Source: JAWLBW01 sp041687475
GTDB lineage: Bacteria > J088 > JAWLBW01
Direction: 5' to 3'
Assembly (NCBI GenBank): GCA_041687475.1
Contig: JAWLBW010000183.1
Location: 1-9,364, forward strand
DNA length: 9,364 nt
The notes under the pieces were generated by a model. That model was not told the DNA's origin, made no database searches, and saw nothing but the letters and a program-made list of their open reading frames with translations. Of the stretch, positions 6,350 to 9,364 are shown piece by piece (within the stretch, counting starts at the first letter, position 1; the number at the start of each line of letters is the position of its first letter). The translations under genes and the position numbers were made by a program.

Positions 6350-7574
6350 CCAGATGTACCCGCGCCGCGACGCGCCCACCTACGGCGAGTTCATTCATCG
6401 TCAGGCACGCGCGCTTGCCGCGGCCGGGGCCGACGTTACCGTGGTGGCGCCCATGATGCATGCTCCCTGGTTTACCTGGTGGCGAAGGCGCTGGGCGGCG
6501 TTCCGCCATGTTCCGGTAAATGGCTGGCGCGACGGCGTACGCGTCTACCGCCCCCGGTATGTAAGCCCCCCCGGCATGCGTTTTCACTATCTCGAAGGCG
6601 GCACCATGCGGCGCGGTATGCGCGAACTGTGCGACCGCCTTCACGCCGAGGCTCCCTTCGATATCGTGCATGCCAATCGGCTGTTTCCGGAAGGTCTTGC
6701 CGCACTCTCGTTCCAACGTCGGTGGAATGTGCCGGTGGTGGCCATGGCTCGCGGCATGGATCTGAACCTCATTCCCGGCTGGGGCAAGGTTTACCGCAAG
6801 CAGCTGCGCCACGTGGCCGCGCAGGCCGACGGCATACTTTCGGTAAGCCAGGCCCTGCTTGACGATCTGCACACCTTTGCCTCGCCTCCGGCCTTCGCGC
6901 GGGTCGTCTACAACGGTTGCGAAGTCAGCGTTCTTGCCCCAACGCCGGACGAACGCCTGGCAATCCGTCGCGAATTCGGTCTGCCGCCCGACAAGTTGCT
7001 GGCTTTGTACGTCGGACGACTCGAACCCGACAAGGGCACGCCTGAGCTGCTGCGCAGCATGGGCGCCGTGATCCGGCGCCACCCCGGCCTGCATCTCGTA
7101 GCGGCCGGACAGGTGCGCCGGGCCGGATACCTGACCGATGTCGAACGCGCCGGCTGGTCGGAACAGGCACATTTTCTCGGCGAACGCAGGCATGCCGACA
7201 TTCAACGCCTCATGCGCGCCTGCGATCTATTTGTCTTTCCCTCGCGGCTGGAAGGGGTGCCCAACGCCGTACTCGAGGCCATGGGCAACGGTCTGCCCGT
7301 GGTGGCCACGCGGGCGGGCGGCATTCCCGAAATCGTGCCGCCCGAGGCCGGCATGCTGGTCGACGTCGGCGATGTTCACGGCCTGGAAACGAGTGTCGAG
7401 GCCCTTGTCGAATCTCCCTCGCGACGCAAGGCCATGGGCACCGCCGGCCGTGCGCACGTGAGCGCGGGGTTTCTCTGGTGCCGCAACGCGCGGCAGCTTC
7501 TTGCCGCCTACGAAGAGGTCATTCAGATGCGCAGCAGGAATTCACAGGAGCAAAGACATGTTGCAGGCGCGTGA
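6330..7574 (+). CDS. GT4 family glycosyltransferase
   Basis: A 414-residue GT-B fold retaining glycosyltransferase. The N-terminal Rossmann domain opens with MRVLIISQMYP and contains YGEFIHRQARAL (18-29) and GADVTVVAP (33-41). The first domain runs to about residue 195 and ends with SVSQALLDDL and the YNG motif (194-196). The second domain has VGRLEPDKG (228-236, with Arg230 and Lys235 at the usual donor phosphate site). It then has FLGERRHADIQRLM and the catalytic E-x7-E signature EGVPNAVLE (308-316), followed by GLPVVATRAGGIPEIV. No membrane segment is apparent, so it would act at the cytoplasmic face of the membrane, adding one sugar from a nucleotide donor to a lipid-linked acceptor. Donor and acceptor cannot be read from the sequence. 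It overlaps the upstream gene by 20 nt and the downstream one by 17 nt, with good ribosome sites at both. Confidence 0.92.
   Translation: MRVLIISQMYPRRDAPTYGEFIHRQARALAAAGADVTVVAPMMHAPWFTWWRRRWAAFRHVPVNGWRDGVRVYRPRYVSPPGMRFHYLEGGTMRRGMRELCDRLHAEAPFDIVHANRLFPEGLAALSFQRRWNVPVVAMARGMDLNLIPGWGKVYRKQLRHVAAQADGILSVSQALLDDLHTFASPPAFARVVYNGCEVSVLAPTPDERLAIRREFGLPPDKLLALYVGRLEPDKGTPELLRSMGAVIRRHPGLHLVAAGQVRRAGYLTDVERAGWSEQAHFLGERRHADIQRLMRACDLFVFPSRLEGVPNAVLEAMGNGLPVVATRAGGIPEIVPPEAGMLVDVGDVHGLETSVEALVESPSRRKAMGTAGRAHVSAGFLWCRNARQLLAAYEEVIQMRSRNSQEQRHVAGA
7546..7550 (+). promoter_or_regulatory. Shine-Dalgarno that sets the small-gene start at 7558
   Basis: AGGAG ends 7 nt before ATG 7558. The frame is open from a TTG at 7501, but that codon has no comparable site upstream. 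The ATG at 7558 is therefore preferred; a further in-frame ATG lies at 7582. Confidence 0.6.
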
Positions 7575-8058
7575 ACGAAGCATGTCGGCTGCCTTCGAGC
7601 CCCGCACGGCTGCGACGATATTCGTCGAATGTCGCTGCGAGAAGCTGCGAGAAGCCTTTTATGAACGACTCGAAGGAAGGTTTCAGTTTGAAGTGCTCTA
7701 TGCCTGCCGACAAGCACGCCCCCAGGGAGCCTATGCCCATGAGGTGCTTCCCTGTTACGGCATCGGAGGCGGAAGGCTGCACCTGCACGGCACGGCAACC
7801 CTGAACAGGTGGCTCAGGGAAACGACGGGCGAGCTCGTCTTCGTCGAACCCGACGGCGCGGCGTTCATCGCCGCCATTGCAGCCGCGCAGAGAGGGCAAC
7901 GAGTTCGTGTCTGGAGCAATGACCGGCAGATTCGGTGGCGAATGGTCGGTCTCCTGCAGGCAATCGGCCTGTCCATGACCCTGGAAACGGTCGATAGGGG
8001 CATGGAGCGGGCCCTCGAAGAGTATTCGGCGGAAAGAGTACAAAGCGCGGCCGGTTGA
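7558..8058 (+). CDS. Small protein resembling the N-terminal half of a GT-B glycosyltransferase
   Basis: A 166-residue protein with no firm family assignment. By eye, residues about 20-128 follow the pattern of the acceptor-side domain of some GT4 enzymes. REAFYERLEGRFQFEVLYACR (31-51) resembles the common 'R-x-PFYxRLAxRFDxxVLY' opening. EVLPCYGIGGGRLHLHG (62-78) and LNRWLRETTGELVFVEP (82-98) match the 'L...LR...PDVVIV' region. AAIAAAQRGQRVRVWSND (105-122) matches the stretch ending in 'VLWSES'. Instead of a linker and a donor-binding domain, the protein ends in a charged helix (146-162). No E-x7-E motif or nucleotide-sugar site is present. The gene has a good ribosome site, overlaps the upstream glycosyltransferase by 17 nt and shows no frameshift. 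It may be a stand-alone half of a split enzyme (compare Alg14/PssD-type subunits), an accessory factor or a remnant. The resemblance is from memory of family patterns, not from a search. Confidence 0.6.
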   Translation: MLQARERSMSAAFEPRTAATIFVECRCEKLREAFYERLEGRFQFEVLYACRQARPQGAYAHEVLPCYGIGGGRLHLHGTATLNRWLRETTGELVFVEPDGAAFIAAIAAAQRGQRVRVWSNDRQIRWRMVGLLQAIGLSMTLETVDRGMERALEEYSAERVQSAAG

Positions 8059-8086
8059 ACGCGGCAAGGCAGAGTCAGACATCGCA

Positions 8087-8092
8087 GGGGGG
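8087..8092 (+). promoter_or_regulatory. G-run ribosome binding site for the WbuB-like gene
   Basis: Six G residues, flanked as AGGGGGGA (8086-8093), end 6 nt before the ATG at 8099. The 40-nt gap 8059-8098 contains nothing else that I can recognise. It resembles the site at 1169-1175. Confidence 0.45.
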
Positions 8093-8098
8093 AAGCAG

Positions 8099-9325
8099 AT
8101 GGAACGCGAGCTTGACATACTTTTCGTTAATCAGCATTACGGCGACGACGCACCTGCCACCGGCGTTCTTCTCAAGCAGCTGGCGACAAGCATGTCTGCC
8201 ATGGGGGTTCGGGTGGGCGTGCTCACCTCGGCAGAAGAGACGAGTGAGGGCGGCATCGTCAACTTCGCCGAGGAAGGCGGCGTTCAGCTCATTCGCGTAC
8301 GCGCCGCTTCGGCGGGAAACAAGTCTACCCCTCGGCGTCTGCTGCACTATGCCTCGTTTTTCGCCATGGCGCTCTGGGCCGGTCTGCGCCTGCCCCGGCC
8401 GGCCCGTGTCGTCGCCATGTCGACCCCACCGCTGCTCGCCCTGCTTCTCGGCAGAATACTCGGGGCTTCACACAAGGCTCCCGTGTACTACAACGTTCAG
8501 GATCTGTATCCCGATGTTGCCATCGCCGTGGGAAAAGTTCCTCATCTGCTGCAGCGGCCTGTACGCGTGATTGCCGGTCGCCTCGAAACCGGCCTGACCG
8601 GAATCTCGACGGTCGGCCTGCAGATGCAGAAGGTCATGCGCTCGCGAAGCCGGTTGCCCGTGGTGCAGATTTCCAACTGGGCCGACGCCAGAGAGGTGCA
8701 ACCGCTGGCTCCGACGGCTTCCTTCCGGCACGAATGGGGGCTCGCGGGACGCTTCGTCGTGCAGTACGCCGGCAATCTGGGGCTCTGTCACGACGTCGAA
8801 CTCATCGCCGAAGTCGTCGAGCTGCTGCGCAACCAGCCAATCGACTTCCTGTTCGTGGGTACCGGCGCGGCGCGGCCTCAGCTCGAGCAGCTGCTTCCGC
8901 GCGACTGCCGGGTTCACTTCCGTCCTTTCGAACCGCGAGAAAACCTGAGCCGCGTGCTGGCCACCGCCGATGTGGGCTGGGTGAATCTGGCAAAGGGCAT
9001 GAGCCGTTATCTCGTTCCCAGCAAGGCTTTCGGCATTCTGGCAGCAGGCCGGCCGGTACTTGCCGTAAGCGACCTGCACGACGATCTTTATCGTGTCGTA
9101 CGCGACCACAAGGTCGGTGTCTGGGCGCAGGCAGGCGATGCCACCGCCGTATCGCGCGCCATTCTGCGCCTGCATCACGACACTGTCGGCAGGCGGCAGA
9201 TGGGCCTCAACGCACGTCGGTTCGCCGAAGACACGTGGAACCGTGACACGGCCGTCGACGCCTGGTGCCGTTGGCTCGACCTCGATGCCGGTAGCCTGCG
9301 CCAGGCAGACAGGAAGGCTGCATGA
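8099..9325 (+). CDS. WbuB/WcaI-like GT4 glycosyltransferase
   Basis: A 408-residue GT-B glycosyltransferase of the WbuB/WcaI-like branch of GT4. The N-terminus has DILFVNQHYGDDAPATG (6-22), followed by a helix and GVRVGVLTS (36-44). Branch-typical motifs follow in order: STPPLLALLLG (108-118), YNVQDLYPDVA (131-141), ISNWAD (191-196), VQYAGNLGLCHDVE (221-234), FLFVGTGAARPQLE (250-263), and VPSKAFGILAAGRPV (306-320). In this branch the PSK...AAGRP block stands where other GT4 enzymes carry E-x7-E, so its absence is normal. The hydrophobic stretch around 84-121 may associate with the membrane. Relatives add amino sugars or fucose-type sugars to undecaprenyl-linked O-antigen or colanic acid intermediates, but the actual donor here is unknown. 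It follows a 40-nt gap and ends in an ATGA overlap with the next gene. Confidence 0.9.
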   Translation: MERELDILFVNQHYGDDAPATGVLLKQLATSMSAMGVRVGVLTSAEETSEGGIVNFAEEGGVQLIRVRAASAGNKSTPRRLLHYASFFAMALWAGLRLPRPARVVAMSTPPLLALLLGRILGASHKAPVYYNVQDLYPDVAIAVGKVPHLLQRPVRVIAGRLETGLTGISTVGLQMQKVMRSRSRLPVVQISNWADAREVQPLAPTASFRHEWGLAGRFVVQYAGNLGLCHDVELIAEVVELLRNQPIDFLFVGTGAARPQLEQLLPRDCRVHFRPFEPRENLSRVLATADVGWVNLAKGMSRYLVPSKAFGILAAGRPVLAVSDLHDDLYRVVRDHKVGVWAQAGDATAVSRAILRLHHDTVGRRQMGLNARRFAEDTWNRDTAVDAWCRWLDLDAGSLRQADRKAA

Positions 9326-9364
9326 CGACCCTGTCGTGTGTGTTCATAGGCGCGGCGCGGGTGG
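9322..9364 (+). CDS. Start of a further operon gene, cut by the window edge
   Basis: An ATG at 9322 overlaps the preceding TGA (ATGA), with AGGAAGG at 9311-9317 placed 4 nt upstream. Only 14 codons are present, reading MTTLSCVFIGAARV. A beta-strand followed by a glycine (VFIG) would fit a Rossmann-type or formyltransferase-type N-terminus. Proteins of the methionyl-tRNA/sugar formyltransferase family often begin with a similar VFIG stretch, but 14 residues cannot support a family call. The overlap and ribosome site make it likely to be a real gene of the same operon. Confidence 0.55.
   Translation, partial: MTTLSCVFIGAARV

Noticed and set aside
5585..6379. A 264-codon open frame on the minus strand opposite the Wzy-like gene
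   Set aside because: The product is His- and Glu-rich without domain structure, as expected from the complement of membrane-protein codons. The plus strand encodes a clear polytopic family member.
8086..8093. G-run as a phase-variable homopolymer
   Set aside because: Six G residues are too short to be a likely hypermutable tract, and the run lies at ribosome-site distance from the start at 8099. The same explanation covers the G-run at 1169-1174.

Overview
The window is one co-directional, GC-rich (clearly above 60% by eye) run of genes on the + strand with almost no non-coding DNA. The gene families point to a Gram-negative bacterium, probably a proteobacterium. They are a membrane-anchored TPR protein, two AsnB-type amidotransferases, a Wzy/WaaL-type polytopic protein and two GT4 glycosyltransferases. 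Nothing in the sequence fixes the genus. The theme is biosynthesis and modification of a cell-surface polysaccharide (O-antigen, capsule or exopolysaccharide).

Layout: bases 1-79 hold a convincing sigma70-type promoter (TTGACA, 18-nt spacer, TAGAAT) and a cluster of GACC/GGTC tetramers with a perfect 6-bp hairpin. Then follow: a TPR-like protein with an N-terminal membrane anchor (80-1147); asparagine-synthase-like amidotransferase A (1183-3075); a second, diverged amidotransferase B (3075-5003); an O-antigen polymerase/ligase-family membrane protein (5000-6349); a GT4 glycosyltransferase (6330-7574); a small protein resembling only the N-terminal half of a GT-B glycosyltransferase (7558-8058); a WbuB/WcaI-like GT4 glycosyltransferase (8099-9325); and the first 14 codons of another gene (9322 to the window end). 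Junctions are overlaps of 1, 4, 20, 17 and 4 nt, or gaps of 35 and 40 nt, with no visible terminator. I read it as a single operon that continues past the right edge.

Inferred joint role: the glycosyltransferases would assemble a repeat unit, and the Wzy/WaaL-like protein would polymerise or transfer it across the membrane. The two glutamine-dependent enzymes would amidate something, most plausibly sugar carboxylates as proposed for WbpS-type proteins, and the TPR protein could scaffold or regulate the machinery. No flippase, chain-length regulator, exosortase or initiating transferase is visible here, so the product and pathway type cannot be named. The least ordinary items are the tandem amidotransferase pair, the orphan half-glycosyltransferase and the phased repeat cluster in the promoter.
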